Source: Enoplolaimus lenunculus (taxonomy: Eukaryota > Nematoda > Enoplea > Enoplida > Thoracostomopsidae). From it: DNA of 64,000 bases. The DNA is taken from positions 62,001 through 126,000 of the forward strand of contig JASANG010003729.1 in NCBI GenBank assembly GCA_030248215.1. Direction: 5' to 3'. Numbering within the stretch: position 1 is the stretch's first letter; each line of letters starts with the position of its first letter. The notes under the pieces are model-generated. The model had not been told where the DNA came from. It did not search any database and saw only the letters and a program-made list of their open reading frames with translations. Shown here piece after piece: positions 23,735-37,680 of this stretch. A program made the translations under genes and the position numbers.

Positions 23735-24390
23735 CATATCTCTAAAGCAAACTTCAATAGACCGTATGACCAAACACTAATATTAAGCATATTAGTTTCG
23801 CTTTGATTGCTAGCCAATTCAAGCCATCGAAGCTTTTTGGCAATTCCAAGAACGATCAATAATTCATGCGCAACGTAAACATTTATTTTTTAGTATCTCA
23901 GTCCATCCTTTTAGGTATTTTGTAAGTTTTTAGCCAAAATTAAGCTGAAAAGACTAGTTTTCTTAAAGTGTTTTAACACAGGACAGCCAAACAAGCTGCA
24001 TTCAAGTTTGTGTAATCCAAGTATAAAAACCTGTTTTCTCAGATGCGTTAATAGCATTATTTTAGAGCTGTTGTAGTACGTCAAATACTTTCAGTGATTT
24101 ACGTATTTAGTTAACTTAAGTAAGATTTTAAAACAACCAACTACGGTTTCAGAAACATAGCGAATATTTGAAATATATCAAATCTCAATACAGCGCGGCA
24201 TGTGTCGGTGTTACTTTCAACAACTGTAAGAATTTCCAGCGTCAAGGTTTATTCTTGGCCCATCTGCTGATAATTTGTATTTGCGCCCCTTTACAAAGTT
24301 CAGGCAAATATCACCATTTGATGCTTAGTGTAGTTTCCAAATATTCTCATCTCTATTGCAATAAATTGTTCATTTAATGATTGCTTGAGT

Positions 24391-24574
24391 GGCCAATGTT
24401 ACTTTAAGGGGCGTAACAGTAGATTAAGCGTATTCCTAAGCCTAAGCCTTAGTGTTGCAAAAATGAATTCCTAAGCCTAAGCCTAAGCCTAAGTAAAAAA
24501 ATGTAATCTAGAAACTAAACCTACTCTTTTGCAGACCCACCAGAAGCCTAGACGCCCCATAAAGTAACATGGGC
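24391..24574. mobile_element. MITE family C, best-preserved copy
   Basis: The terminal inverted repeats ATGTTACTTTAAGGGGCGT and ACGCCCCATAAAGTAACAT differ at one position. Between them lie AGATTAAGCGTATTCCTAAGCC, tandem CTAAGC hexamers on both sides of GTGTTGCAAAAATG, and CTACTCTTTTGCAGACCCACC. It has no coding capacity. The near-perfect ends make this the reference copy for the family. Confidence 0.75.
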
Positions 24575-25594
24575 TGCTTAAGGCATACAAAAACATAAGT
24601 AAGATTTCTGTTGTCAATATTTTGTCAGTTATTGAAGGTGTGTCATTCTGTACAACCCATAGTATTTTACACTTTCCACTCTCGTAAAAATTTAATTATT
24701 TCCGCATGGACGAACTGGAATTGCAATTACAAAACCTTAATCTGATTAATAGCACAGTTCTTTGACGGAAATTTGCCATAAAAGTTATATATACTGAAAA
24801 ACAAATTTATATGTTGCAAAGTTTTGTGTTAAAATTTAGGTAACAAAACAATATACAGTCTGTTTTAGATTCACTATTAAATCAATTCGAGGAACAGTGG
24901 CGCGACAGTCGAGCATTCAAAGATGTCAGTCCTTTTTTCATTATCAGACCTCACAAAATTTTGTATAAACGTAGAACGTAAAATTTTGAAAAAACAAGGC
25001 TCCCATTTGGATTCAAGCATATATATGGTACCGGTGACCACTCGTGTTCATGGATTCGCTGTAGCGCCCCTGTCTAGGAGTGTTATATTTTTCATATGCA
25101 TCCGATCTTTCACAGGCCGAAATACACATTTATCAATAAAATACAATACTTCGAATAAAATCGAGGGTGGTAATATGCGACCGCAGTGGAGAAACATGCC
25201 CCCGACACATATTTCCGATGCATCGGTGCGCATCAGGAGAAGGAGATCACAGTTAAAGATGATATCAGGAAAACAGATTCCATTAAAAAATTTCGAGTCG
25301 AAAGGTAAAGAGAATTCTAAAACGATCGAATATGGGAGTTTTCCGTTAACGGGTCCGCTAACTGTTTTATTTTTTTGCGAAAATCGATATCCGTTTTCGC
25401 TTTGTTGTAGAAATACTGAAAATTGTGCTATTTTTATTTAAAAATTAATCACTTAAAATTGGCGCATTTTTTATTACAGATATGCTGCAATTGTTCGATA
25501 TACAATAAAAATTTCGGCACATCTGCCACTTAATTTATAAAATTTTATAAATACCGAAAACATTTTGCAAGCCTCACCACAGACTTATTTCAAG

Positions 25595-25690
25595 CCAGGA
25601 TTCGAATCGTAGTTTCACGAGTGAGAGGCAGTTGCCATCACCACTCAGCTATAGGAGGTTGACGCTCGAGTCCGAGAAGCTATTAAGTCT
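25595..25690 (-). repeat. tRNA-derived SINE, minus strand
   Basis: On the minus strand an A box (TAGCTGAGTGG, complement of 25641-25651) is followed by a strong B box (GATTCGAATCC, complement of 25598-25608) at tRNA-like distance. Upstream, ACTCGAGCGTCAACCTCCT resembles sequence at 44445-44465. The body probably continues to lower coordinates into AT-rich DNA and abuts a fragment of hAT-like family E near 25300-25520. A SINE with intact polymerase III boxes is the best reading; a tRNA pseudogene is possible. Confidence 0.55.
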
Positions 25691-28600
25691 TGTGGAGATT
25701 TAGCGCTGGGCATGTACGTATAGTGCTGGTTGAACGTTGCGATAACCTATTAATTCACGTTGCTCTGAATTGTTTACAATCTACTTCATGTTAAATAGAA
25801 TTAAGGTTAGTCTCGCTATGGTAAATGGCGCAAAACCTTATCACTGAAAATGTAAAATTGCTAGTTTACGACCGAAGTTCGAAACTTTTTTTGACATCGT
25901 TCGTTGATATGGCACGCAAATGTTACTGTTCATTGCGCTTAGATTACCCAGCAACAGCTAAAAAGCGAATTTGCCAGAGTTGCTCTGAACAGACGGAAAC
26001 TGTGGCTATCCTTTATAATTTCCAGCTGACTATATACACTTAATCTTGTTTGGGTTCACTATAGTGAGAGGATGAGCTTAAATTTGTGACATCCGCGGGA
26101 GTTAATAGATGTAATGTCTTAGGAACGGATTCTTTTAAACTCAACTAACCCGCTTGCGGTTAAACTGCCTGGCTACGCATCTGGGTTGTTAACATTTTAC
26201 AGCAGGACGTATTTTAAATAGATTAGACATTGTGCTTTTATAGGGTAAAAAGAATGTAAATTCACATGCGACGATATGAGTCTTACTGTTCAAATTTGAG
26301 TATAGTCTTTCATTTCACTGAGAAACACAAAATTTGGTGGCTTTTCCACATATCTTCCCCCACAATTTTGAAAATTTTGAGATATTTATAATTTTAAGTA
26401 CCCCAATAACTCAAATTTACTTGACTGTTTGTTTCAAATACTTTTGCCAGAACTGGTCAATGCAGTCCCTGAAAGTAAAGTTATTGAAATTTGTGTAATT
26501 CTTTGATTTAACAAAACAAGTACACAATTTGGCTATTTTACACACTCCCTCCACGGTTTTCAAAATTTTAGGATACTCATCACTTAGGCTTAGGCTTAGG
26601 ATCTAACATAGACTTAGGCTTTGGCATAGGCTTAGCTCGTCATGGAAATGATACAGGCGTTTAGAATTTCAATATCCAGGTGTTTTGTGACTAACTGTCT
26701 TCGATAGTTTTAACTCCAATTTCTATTGTGGGAACTTACTGATACTAAATTTTCAAACTTCCTTGTTTAACTTCAGTATCGTGTAATTATACTTGTCTTT
26801 GAGTAAATTATTCAAAAATTTAAGCCGAGTTCGTGATTGCCAGTTCCAGAGCTGCCAACTGCCTGGTTGAACAAATGGTGACATGCTGTGACTTTTAGTA
26901 AACTAAATAGCACGTTTTGATTTGAGGTTAGTTTGAAACTAAAGCGGTAAAGCCATCATGTATATTTATTATTTGGCACTTATTGGAAATTATGGTTGAA
27001 ATTTTTCGTGGCAAAAGTTTTATATAAAGTGCCCAAGTCATGTCAAGCGCAGTAGGTGTTCCTGGAATCGTAATGTGTTGGAACTTAACCCTAAAAATTA
27101 AGCTTCCAACGACGTACTTGTGAGCGAGCCTAGGGGGCTTATGCTACCACAAGTTTTACCCCTATTTTTCCGATGTAGTAATAATTTTTGTGTCATTTTA
27201 GTGTTTTAGCGCTAAAAAGCGCGTCTAACGTCTTTTACTTTGTTCGCTCGGATCGTTTTTCGTCGTTCATGTTTAAGAATATTGTCTGCTGCGTTATTTA
27301 AATTATGAGATTAACAAGAGTACCATACCGGTTTAATAGTAGAACGGTGTATTCTAATTCGTTTGGTTTCTCGCTTGCTTCGCTAAATATGGCTATCCAC
27401 CTGGTCAACGTGAAAATTAACTACAGCTTTAGAAGAAGTCGGAATGGTGATACTCATGTTTTTTAGAAAGGGAATGGCTCAGCGAACCTCAAACATTCCA
27501 CCCGGTAATTCTAGCTTAGACATTGAACATGCATTTTCACTAGACATATTCGTGAAATTACAGTTGTCCAACTTGCTTTTGAGATCTTCGTTGCACGATG
27601 ATGCCAAAAGAATAGTAATGCTGCATGATAATTGATACTGCATTCCGTAAACTGTTTTATTGAACAGACTTCATGAGTGTAACAAAATCTGCAATACCGG
27701 TTAAATAAATATTTTAGTGACTTTTGTAGGCCTAAAAATAATTCTTAGAACACATTTTTCATATGGGACAAAACTATAGTTAGCCCATTCAGTATTTTTT
27801 ACAAGATTTTTCTTTTTTGTTATGTTGAACGCTTCTGCAGCGAAACAGAAACACCAACGCACAAAAAATGGCTACAAAATGCCTACAAGTCATTCTACTT
27901 GTAGCAGTATTAACACAGTAACTTTAAAAGCAAGCATGTTGTTCATTTACGTTCAAATATCACAAGCCACGGACAACTTTTGGAAACTTATATTTTCAAA
28001 ACTTTGAATTAGCAATTATCCGATTATATATTCCTTGAGTATGAATTACATAACCACTCTTGGCAGCTGATGCACGAATACCGTTTGAATGCCGTAACAG
28101 CAATGTCTCGGTTACCACTCTATCTACCCCTGAAGCTTGGAGGGGATGGCGGCTCCAGTACCTGGGGGCCTCCAGCCATTCTCGGCGTCGGCGCAATGCA
28201 GGTTAACATTGCGTTATTCATGCTATCATGATTTCTCGCTCGATTCGCTCAATAATTTTCTTCGCTATTTTATGTATTTTTGTAGTTGTCTGTTTGCTTC
28301 CATGGAATTTTGGATTAGCTGCCGCATCCCTCGCTGATAGACTGCGAGGTGACCTCCATCATAGAGGCAGGGTGGTAGGGAGCGGGGCTTAAATACTCCT
28401 AGCAGCGACTCTGCGTAACATGTTCTTATAAAGTTTGTCATCTGGGAGGTTGATAAAAGAAGCAGGTAATTCGTAGCAGCTGGGTACCGGATGAAAATTT
28501 ATATAAAAACAAAAATCATGAGCGTGCGAATTTAGTTTCACTTTGCTGTTTCCTGTAGCAAAATTTACGGGTATTTGGTGGTAAATTATTCTAGCAGTTA

Positions 28601-29999
28601 AAAGTGCACTTTGAGCAATTGCAAACAGTTAATTATCATATAAAACTGAGTTAGTCAAGTATCGGCCACGTCTGCCTTGCGCAATTTCTACCTGACGAAA
28701 AGCGACATATAAATGTTTCAACCAAAATAGTGCGATAGCGTTTGATGGACCACTTACAAAATATTTATGACTTCTGGTAATAATACTGGACCGACTATGT
28801 TACCTGCAGGTGGTTCTACGGTTCCCGCGAACGGCCACCAGGGCGTATACAAGCGGAGGTTTAAGTGGGATATATGTCCTCGGAATTTTTTAAGACTCGA
28901 ATAAAGGCACTTTTACAAAGAGTACAATATTAAACATGTGGTGTTAAAAAAATTTCTCGCTCGCTAGTCGCTATTCTCGCGCGCCCAAAATGACTTTCAG
29001 ACGTGATTAACCCCTTTCCAATAGAAATCCAGGTAACTTCCGTGACGGCTACTGGTTTTGCAACCATACCCAGCGCGGTAACAGCAGGATGATGCAATTT
29101 TGATTCATAAATTATTTAGTGCCCGGTGGGTGATTGTAAAAAGTTAACGTGTTTGATATTTCTTTTATCACAGGCTATTGTAGCCTGTAGCCAATGTATA
29201 GAATGGGACCGAAACAACAGTATAAGCATATTCCAAAGCCTAAACCTACCTAAGCCTATGTCTAAGCTTAAGCATTATCGAAAAACTTGTTCAAAGTTAG
29301 GCTTACTCTATTGTAGTCCAGCAGAAAAAATGTTCCGTCCCTGATGTTTAATACGTGGGCCCAGAAATGCGAAGTAATTAAGCAAAGAGCATCCATGTGT
29401 ATTATATTTCATGTCAAACTCACATTTTTTGCTATTAGATTTTATGGTAGTTTTTATTGGCAAAGTCACGTTTACGACTAAGTGTAACAATTTAGGTTGT
29501 AGGATTTTCCGTGTTGTTGTTGTTATTGTCGTTGTTGGCTTTGGTTAATTATAAACAAAACGGTAAAATACAAAAATCCCAAAAACATAATCAAATAAAT
29601 TCTGTCTGCAATAAAAAATATAAAATTGCAATTATCCGAACTGTTAATTAAAAGCCAAACCACGACTTACAGCTAAACCCAAGAAGTAGCTCATTAAGTC
29701 ATTAAATTAAGGATTTAGTTTCGGAAGCTCTTTGAAATAAAAGCCTGACTTATTTTAATTACAGGGTCACCACCCTTATGTAGTCCTCTATAGATCGTGT
29801 AAAACTCTTGAATTACTGAAGATTGGCGTTTGTATTAACGGATCTAGGAAAACCCAAAAGTAATAAACTGCGCTGAAGAAACCTGCTTCAACGTCTCTTG
29901 ACGGTGTAAAATAAATTAAACCTTTAGTCACTGTAGTTGCGCAAAAATTTATTTTATTATATATTATGATTGATAGGATGGCCAATGTTACCTTTGAGG

Positions 30000-30223
30000 G
30001 GAGTTATGCGCTATACTTTTGTTGACGTCAGGCGCCGTGTTTCGCCGTCCGGTGCTGTCCGTCATCATGTGTCACCGTCCGTCATACGGTCTCGTACGTG
30101 AGTAGTTCACGTACGATACCGCACGCTGACGTATGGTGACGGACGCCGCCGGATAATGACGGACGGCGCCGGACGATGATAGACGGCGCCGAACGTTGCT
30201 GCACGAGATATACAGCGCCACCC
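30000..30223. mobile_element. Family D element folded as an inverted pair
   Basis: GC-rich CGTCCG/CGGACG units run in opposite orientations around a perfect hairpin (arm CGTACGTGA at 30093-30101, five-base loop, TCACGTACG at 30107-30115). The right edge is the family border ACAGCGCCACCCTTAC. The left edge has AATGTTACCTTTGAGGGG, close to family C ends, so two families may be joined or related here. Confidence 0.5.
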
Positions 30224-30714
30224 TTACAGTAAACTGTAAGAATATTCTAAAGCTTAAGCTTAAGAATTGCAGTATAGTCAACGCCGTAGCTCACCGCTCT
30301 GTGCGATATGTCAAAAATAAATTTTTAAAAGCGCGCACGCCTACGCGTAGCACAATATGTGTGACCTGCGCAAAAGTGGATTTCTAAAATTTATAACCTA
30401 TTTTGAGCTTTTCAGCCTTTGAAGACACAAATTTTGTTTTTGCATTTCACTGAAAATGAACGTTTATACAACTTTGTGGATTTACAGAATGTTAAAGGTG
30501 ATATGACAATTTTATTCATTTAATGAATATGTACAAAATGAGGCAAACTAATCACAATTCATTCAAACATTTTGCATAGTTTAAATATTTACCCTTACAT
30601 TTTGTTTTGGTAATGTCAAAAGGAAGCCAGTAATAATTACATGCAAAACCAGATGGCGCTAGGCTTGTCGGGCCATACCATGCAGTGCTGAATGGCTAGG
30701 CACGTAAAAAATTT

Positions 30715-30830
30715 TGTTTACCGAGTGCTATGTGGTGGCGTGCAGCAATTAACGGGCGTTACTTTACGGTGCCGGCCGACGCCGGACAGTTCCCAATAGC
30801 ATTAAATTAGTCAAAAAAAGATAACGCCAC
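30715..30830. repeat. Short family D copy
   Basis: GGTGGCGTGCAGCAATTAACG, then GGTGCCGGCCGACGCCGGAC and a right edge AACGCCACCCTTAATG. The borders match the other family D copies, but the CGGACG tandem part is almost absent, which shows that the core varies in length between copies. Confidence 0.4.
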
Positions 30831-33325
30831 CCTTAATGACCGTCAATAAAAGATCTATTGTTTTAAAATTTATGGCTTACTAGTGGATACGTGGTCGGGC
30901 ACCATAAAAAACCAACGGGAAACGGGATTTATAGAAATTTTTCGCTATTTTCGAAGGATTGAAGTAACCGAAATACTGTTTTAAAAAATTTATTTATTAT
31001 TTTAGCAAATAAACTTGCGTAAAAGCGACAAAACGTCGATGAAAACTATTTTGGTATAGAAAAGTTTGTTGTATTATTATATATATTTTAATTTTGTTGA
31101 TTATTCTTGATTTACATCATTCAGCTGTGTAATGCGTTAGTTATGAAATAAACTTCAGATTATTAAGTTCTTGTAACAATGAAATACTAAATCCTGTTAG
31201 CAGATTTTTGCCAAAGTCAAACAAGCAAGTTTGTGGCCGGCTAGATAGCAGTGGCTAATTTTTAAACACCTGACACTTTTGTCATGTAAACCCTATGCTT
31301 GTCATGCGTTGCTAAATCTTGATCTACACTTAGTAAAACAGCCATGTGATTTTCTTTAGAACCATATTAGCACCCAATTTAGTATCCATTAACGTCATTG
31401 CATTTGTTGAGGCATGAGGACCCAATTTTCAGTTTTTTCGTTTTTTTTCTTTTTTAAGAAAAACGGAAAATAGTTCACTTTCTACGGTCGTTTCTATTTT
31501 TCCGGATAAAAACTAACCATCTTTTGATAAGTATTTACACACAATTAAGAATAACTATGGTACAAAGGTTCATTCATCATACGAAAACACTTTCGTGTGC
31601 GGTTTAGAATTTTACAGTGTGACCGGCTTATTATCTATAATAACTTACTTCAAGAAAAGCTATACACCAAGACGAAACCAATCAGCTTATACGAAACAGA
31701 CCAAATGCTTCCAAATTATTATCAAATCGAAAGCTGTTTTACGTTCTTATATTTTGAAACAAATTTCGTCTGTTTTCACATTTTAATATGTTGTTTTGTT
31801 CAATTATGAATCTATGACCAGTGATAAGCGTGGAAGTGTTTTAGAACGTGAACGCGTGTATTCATTTGCCAGTACCAAATGAGGTTTGCTATATATTATT
31901 CTTAGTTCATGTTTCACAAGTGGTATCAATCTTAATATACATGTTTTTTTCATGTTTTGTGTTTTTCAATCGGACGCCTTGCAGATGGTATTAACGAACA
32001 GATATGTTTGTGTCGATATATTCAACGGTTTTGACCAGTCTGTCCTAGTGTAATTAATTAAAGAGTACACCAGCCGTCAAGATTCACCGTTTCCGAATAA
32101 CCCCCAATTTACGCGATACATGAGTATGAGACGAGAACTGGCGATTCTGTTGCTCAAAATTTTACAGCACCAAGTAATAATCGCTGAAACTAAATATACA
32201 CTCTCAATGAAATCTGCGACAATTTTCTCGCTCAATAAAAATTCAAGGTTGATAGATTTATAATTGTAACAATGTCGTATCCGGACGAGCGGTCCATATT
32301 AACACGATCAGGCCAATTGAAGCCGCCGGAAACTGCATTAATATTTCAGTAGTCACTTGAACCGGTATCCAAAATGCCTTGAAATCTACTATGACCAGAT
32401 TAGTAAAGCTAATTGCTACACACTGAACCTTTATGCTTCGCTTATCGTTGTTGCACTGAAAGGGTTATTAATGATATTTTAGTTTTGTTCACTGATTTAG
32501 AAAATGTCGTTTAAATGTTACGGTAAACAGCAGTTTATAACCTGTTGTATCTAACTCACCGGTCGTAGCGGTGGGGGGATCAAGTGTCAACCCTTATTGA
32601 GATTTCTTTGCAGGGGGTTTAAGACACGGTTTCAATTTACAACAGAAGAAATCATCTTCCTTCGAGGATATTATGGAACGTAACCATGTCTGGAAAATCC
32701 TGGCTACGCCCATGATCCAAATCACAAAGGTATTTCGTTCTAGTTTCCGACTGAGTAATAAATAATAAAGTTATATTTTTTCCTATTACCCGAGATTGTT
32801 TGTTCTAGTGCTTCATACTAGTGATGAGCATCGGATATTTTGACATATCCGGATGTCCGGCAGTTAAATTTTCTATTTCAGATATACAAAACTCGATTTT
32901 GCATATTTTTGAGGTTCCAAACCTCAATTTTTGTTTCTCAAACACTTGTTTTAACTTGTGCTTCTACTTGAAGTACCCTGACCCGCAAGCTCATTGGTGT
33001 GACCGTAAAACATACAATTGTAAAAATACTTTTATATTATGCGACTGCTTTCTGGGTATTTGGTTTAGAAGATTGCTTACTGACTAATAAATACCTGCGT
33101 TGGCTACCTGAGACTGAGTTGATTTGGTATGTTTCCGATTCTATCGAATGTCACCATTCCCTCGAACTATATACATGAGTCGTTTACGTTCCAAGAATAA
33201 AGACCACCTTAAAATATACTTACGCTAAATCGTACAAACATCAGCCCGAAACGCAATTTTTTTACCAAACATTTGTCTGAGGGGGTAAAATTGAAAGGTA
33301 GCGAGGTAATCATTTTTTACAAAAT

Positions 33326-33543
33326 CTGTCCCGCCTTCCCATTTGCTCGAAACCAACCTGTTCCGTTTTACCAGCGAAAACTTGCAGCTGTCCCGCTTCC
33401 CATTTTTTGAGATAGGTCTGTCCCATTGTTCCGTTTTCCTGGCGAAATTTGCAGCTGTATCGTTTTTCATTTGCCCGAAATAGGCCTGTTCAATTTTCCC
33501 GTTTTCCGAGCCAAAATTTGTAACTGTACCGTTTTCCATCTGC
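33326..33543. repeat. Minisatellite of 62-66 bp units
   Basis: About three and a half units start CTGTCCCGCCTTCCCATTTG or similar and end GGCGAAATTTGCAG. They keep an open frame on the minus strand (133 codons), but each unit carries the same low-complexity wording and the frame has no recognisable domain, so I treat it as a repeat rather than a gene. Confidence 0.55.
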
Positions 33544-33889
33544 GTGTAATGCCGTCGGCAGGAGTGTATGGATTGCATTCCTGTGTGTTGCTGTTCCGCG
33601 GACAAATGGGACGCAATAAGTAACATTGGCCGTAAAACAGATGTATTTTGTCAACTTTATTTCAAATTATTAAAAAAAATTGCAGCATATTTGTAATAAA
33701 AAACTGAATGGAATTTTTTGATATTTAGCGGAAACGAAATCGGACACTGATTTTTTAGTGAAACGGGAAACCGATATTCGGTTTTACCCTGCTTGCTGCC
33801 AAATCCATGTTGCGGAAGGAGTTGGTGCTCATGCTTTGAAAGTGAGAGGGGTATGAAAAAGTTGTAAAATTTGTTGCGTTTGTGTCCAG

Positions 33890-34116
33890 GGCCAAGGCGA
33901 CGCATCGCAAGCCTCAATCCTTCGAACCAGCCACCAGGATCCAAATCCTATTCGGTGAGGCCGTTAAACAATTCATTAAAACGCTATGATCCATTGGCAC
34001 ATCTTGTTATTCAACAAATCCCTCATGTTGTTCGCAGATGGTCTATTCAAGAGAGAAATAACCCAATTAAGCTAATTGAACATATTTTGCGAACTTTAAC
34101 AGATTGCATGTTTTAG
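33890..34116 (+). CDS. Possible orphan terminal exon, unrecognised
   Basis: After a plausible acceptor (TTTGTGTCCAG) the frame stays open for about 75 codons to a TAG. It reads like ordinary protein, with the central stretch SLKRYDPLAHLVIQQIPHVV and then RRWSIQERNNPIKLIEHIL. It could be the last exon of a plus-strand gene, but I find no convincing upstream exon and no nearby AATAAA. I do not recognise the family. A chance open frame remains quite possible. Confidence 0.2.
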
Positions 34117-36635
34117 GGCGTTTGAACTTTGGAAGTTTCTAATTGATCCGAGTATGGACTAATTTTTTCGAAGTATGACCATTGACCAAAACATTTACTG
34201 AGTCACTCAGAGTGAAGCTTTCTGCAGCAAATTCAACATTTTAGCTTAGCAAGCGTTATATATCCGCATTGGCACAACAAACACATTTTGACTGGTAGTT
34301 GTTAATTTCGATGGTTTAGACTCGACTATTTCTTTTTCCCTAAAATATACTAACGGCGGCAGCTCTAAACATTATGTTAATTAAATTTCTAAAACTTATA
34401 TAGCCAGCTTCTGGCCCTTTGGGAGTAATAATTCTTTGTACAAAGCGCAGCGGTTTGAGTGCAAGGTGTGATTGAGAAATCATGATATTCTACAGAGGAC
34501 TGCAGTGTCCGCGGAACCTGTTAATCATTTATTTCGTTCGTTTGCTAACAGTCTGCTGAACAGTTTTAGCAAAAATTAATGAGTCGTAATATCTCTGTGA
34601 TTACAGTTAACGACTACTAAAATTGCTTAGTTTAAACTTTTCTCGTAAAAGTTTAGTGTTTCTTCAGATTTCCCCTTTAACATTAAACGCGTAACAGCTG
34701 ATGTAGAAAGAATGAGAAGTATTAAAACATAGTTCCGCTTGAAATTACATATTTTACTAAATGTTCTTCGCTGATGAACTGACCGGTTATAATTACTGAT
34801 GCTATTAAGAAAGGAAGACATTCTGAAAATTTTTTAATTTTTTTTCGAATTAGAAATGTCAATTTTTTTTAATTAGAAATGTTAAAGCCTTTTCGCGAAT
34901 TCTGTGTGCTTCATCCGACCAGTATACTTTGAAGCCTTTATTCATTTCCTGATAGAATCAGGGCAAAAAATTATACTAAAAGAATTGCAGCAATGCCAAA
35001 TTTTATATATTTAGAAATGCGCTTGACACATTAAGCTTTAGAACCTTTTGATTTAAGAAGAATTTATCATGATTTGATTATTGTGTACAGAATAATTCAC
35101 AAACTCGTAGCTATCAATTTTGGCGATTTATTTGAGCGTGTCAAAACAAAGACTAGGAGCGCAAGAACATCGGTTCAAAGTTAATGCTTCAACGTGGGAA
35201 AACAAATTAGCACAAGTCTTTTTTGCTTATCGTATTTCTTATGCCTGCAATTTCCTTCCGTGTGAAATTATTTAGTCTCTTTACTGTCAGAAGTTTTAAG
35301 ACTAACCTCGCTAAAGTTGATCATTCGAGCTTTTTTATGGTAACGGGTGCTAAATGATTATATCTTGTCTTTTCCCTTCATTGTAATAATTTTCTGTTAT
35401 ACTTAATATTAGCTATTTCGGTAGTAGACTGGTAGTAAGTGATACATTTGTGTACGTGTGATAATACAGGTGTTGTTTTTAATGAAATTGAAGTTTCTAA
35501 TCTAAAATTAAAGTTATGTGGTATGTTGTAGCAACCCGAATAGGGAAGACTGAAAGTTCATTGCTTAAGGAAAAGTAATTTTGTAGATATATTCATCGTA
35601 GCAGATAAATTACGTAACAGCGACACAATGGTGCAAACAACTTTAGGAAATCGTTGAGTGTCTTTGGTACTGATTCACTAGATTTTGTAATTTCCTGTTT
35701 ACATGAACCAGACGTTTTTTGCTTATGCTCACTGCATCCAGTGATAGATTTGAATCGGAAGCGGACGCAATATTTGTATTACCTCAATTAAATTCAAACT
35801 TTAACTCACGATGTTCTTGCTGAAGTGTATATAAGTAATTATTTGTTGTTAATATATTTGCCAAGCATATTATAGAATTTAAATTTTGCGGTTTTGTTTT
35901 GAAGCAACATTTCCAGCATTGTACGTTTGAACATAACTTAAATTAATGTACAAATGGCATAGGCGCCGGATGCTTGCCCGTCCCCAATGTTCAGATTGGG
36001 GGCACAGCCCACCCAATATTGTCTAGAGCTTACAATATTAGTTTGTCGATTTCCAATTCCACCAACACACCACAACCCGCTATTAAATTTGTACACTTTA
36101 GACTAAACAGCAAAATACATAATATACACTAATATAGGTGAAGGTTTCGAAACTATGGTGTATATCAACGGATAGTAAAAATAACCGATGCTGAAATGGA
36201 TAGTGATCATAATAACGGAAACGGAAAACGGATAAACAGCATAATTTGTGTTCACTTAGGTGAAAGATATCTTCATACATCTAACACTTCTGTAATCGCT
36301 TATCATGGGTCATAAAGTGGTGAGATCTACTTAGTAGCTTATGATTTTCTTAGTGTTCATTTTGGTACGAAACTTAGATTAATTTACGTTTGCTTTTGGT
36401 GAAGCACGTGTACATGCATTACTTGTTGAGCGATTACCGTTGCGATAAGGTGTTTACTCAAATCGTTGTCGCTTTATATTCATACTGGTTTTTGATTTTA
36501 AGCTTTAGTTTGACATCCAAGATAATTATCGGGTTTGTCTTTTATTTTACATTGGTTAATTATATAAAATGGCGAAGACAGCTAGCTAGCCATGACTGTT
36601 TGCGATATATATAATATATATCCTACTTAATTCAT

Positions 36636-36671
36636 TATTATTATTATTATTATTCTTATTATTATTATTAA
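36636..36671 (+). repeat. (ATT)n microsatellite
   Basis: About twelve ATT units with one interruption (ATTCTTATT). It is a simple repeat in otherwise unremarkable AT-rich intergenic DNA. Confidence 0.85.
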
Positions 36672-37547
36672 AAGTTTGTTTAACTATCCACTGAAACTTT
36701 GTTTGACACATGCCGCCCACCTAAGTAATGGTTCAATGATTGAAGTACCGCAGGTTAATTTAATGTTCCCTGACTAAGTTGAGCGATTAGCGCAGCGAGA
36801 ATACATTTTATTTAAAATCGATGCACTGGTTTTAGTTTGTCACTCATGATAATTCTGCCGGGTTTGACTTTTAGGGTACATTGTTCAGTATAATGTAAAA
36901 GCATGAACTAAAGCTTGCTAACTGGTATAGCTACTAACTAGATGATCTCAACCAAATAGTTTGCATCTGAAAATAGAACCAATTAAATATGTACTTCAAT
37001 AAATTAGCAACTAGGCCGCCCTGAAAATCTAGTCTAACGCACATTGGCTCTAAACTTTGTGACTTAAATATAAAAATTGCGCGGGTACTACCAACGACCG
37101 ACCTTTTTGCCGCGCCTGAAGTCAAACCAGTATTTTAAAGATCGCTGGTGATTCGAGCTTTAAGGATGTTTTGGAATATAGTTTCAATGAATTTTGCAAA
37201 TGAAATTTTACTAGGAACAACAAAATTTCGAACCGAGCTAAATAAAGCGCAGACTGCACTTGACCAGAAATGAAACAGACAATAGCGTAGGTTTTCCACC
37301 TTAAAACTTTAAAGTTTGCCGCAGGTAAAAACTGTAAATTTTTTACCCGCGTGATAAAAATCTTTACCCGCGGGTATACCCGCGCCTGAAATTCTTTACC
37401 CGATCCGCGTTCATTCACGGGTAATGTCACACTCTGTAACCAAGTGCTCATTACAACTTGTTTGTAGAAATGATAGATTTTCTATTTTATCTTGCATGCT
37501 CTATCTAATTGCAAATTGGACGCCGTATTCTTATTCCAAAACGCTGG

Positions 37548-37680
37548 AGGCTAAGCATCCCTGGAAAAATTTTGCCCCCCCCCTAGAAAAATTTCAACCT
37601 TGCTGTATGGCATTGAAAATGCTTGTATGCCCTCCTGTAAAATTTTAATCCCCCTTACACGTTGAGCTGGCTACGGGTCT
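37548..37680. mobile_element. MITE family A copy
   Basis: The family A interior (CCCTAGAAAAATTTCAACCTT, then GCATTGAAAATGCTTG and CCCTCCTGTAAAATTTTAA) closes with GAGCTGGCTACGGG, the conserved right end. The left end (CGCTGGAGGCTAAGC) is decayed. Confidence 0.55.

Noticed and set aside
24923-25441. 172-codon open frame on the plus strand with an AATAAA soon after the stop
   Set aside because: It is longer than expected by chance for AT-rich DNA, but its second half overlaps a reverse-oriented fragment of MITE family E (ATATCCGTTTTC..TTCTAGAAATAC and GCTGCAATTGTTCGATAT words), and the polyA signal lies in that fragment. No domain is recognisable.
33225-33626. 133-codon minus-strand frame
   Set aside because: It is carried by the 62-66 bp minisatellite and has no recognisable domain.
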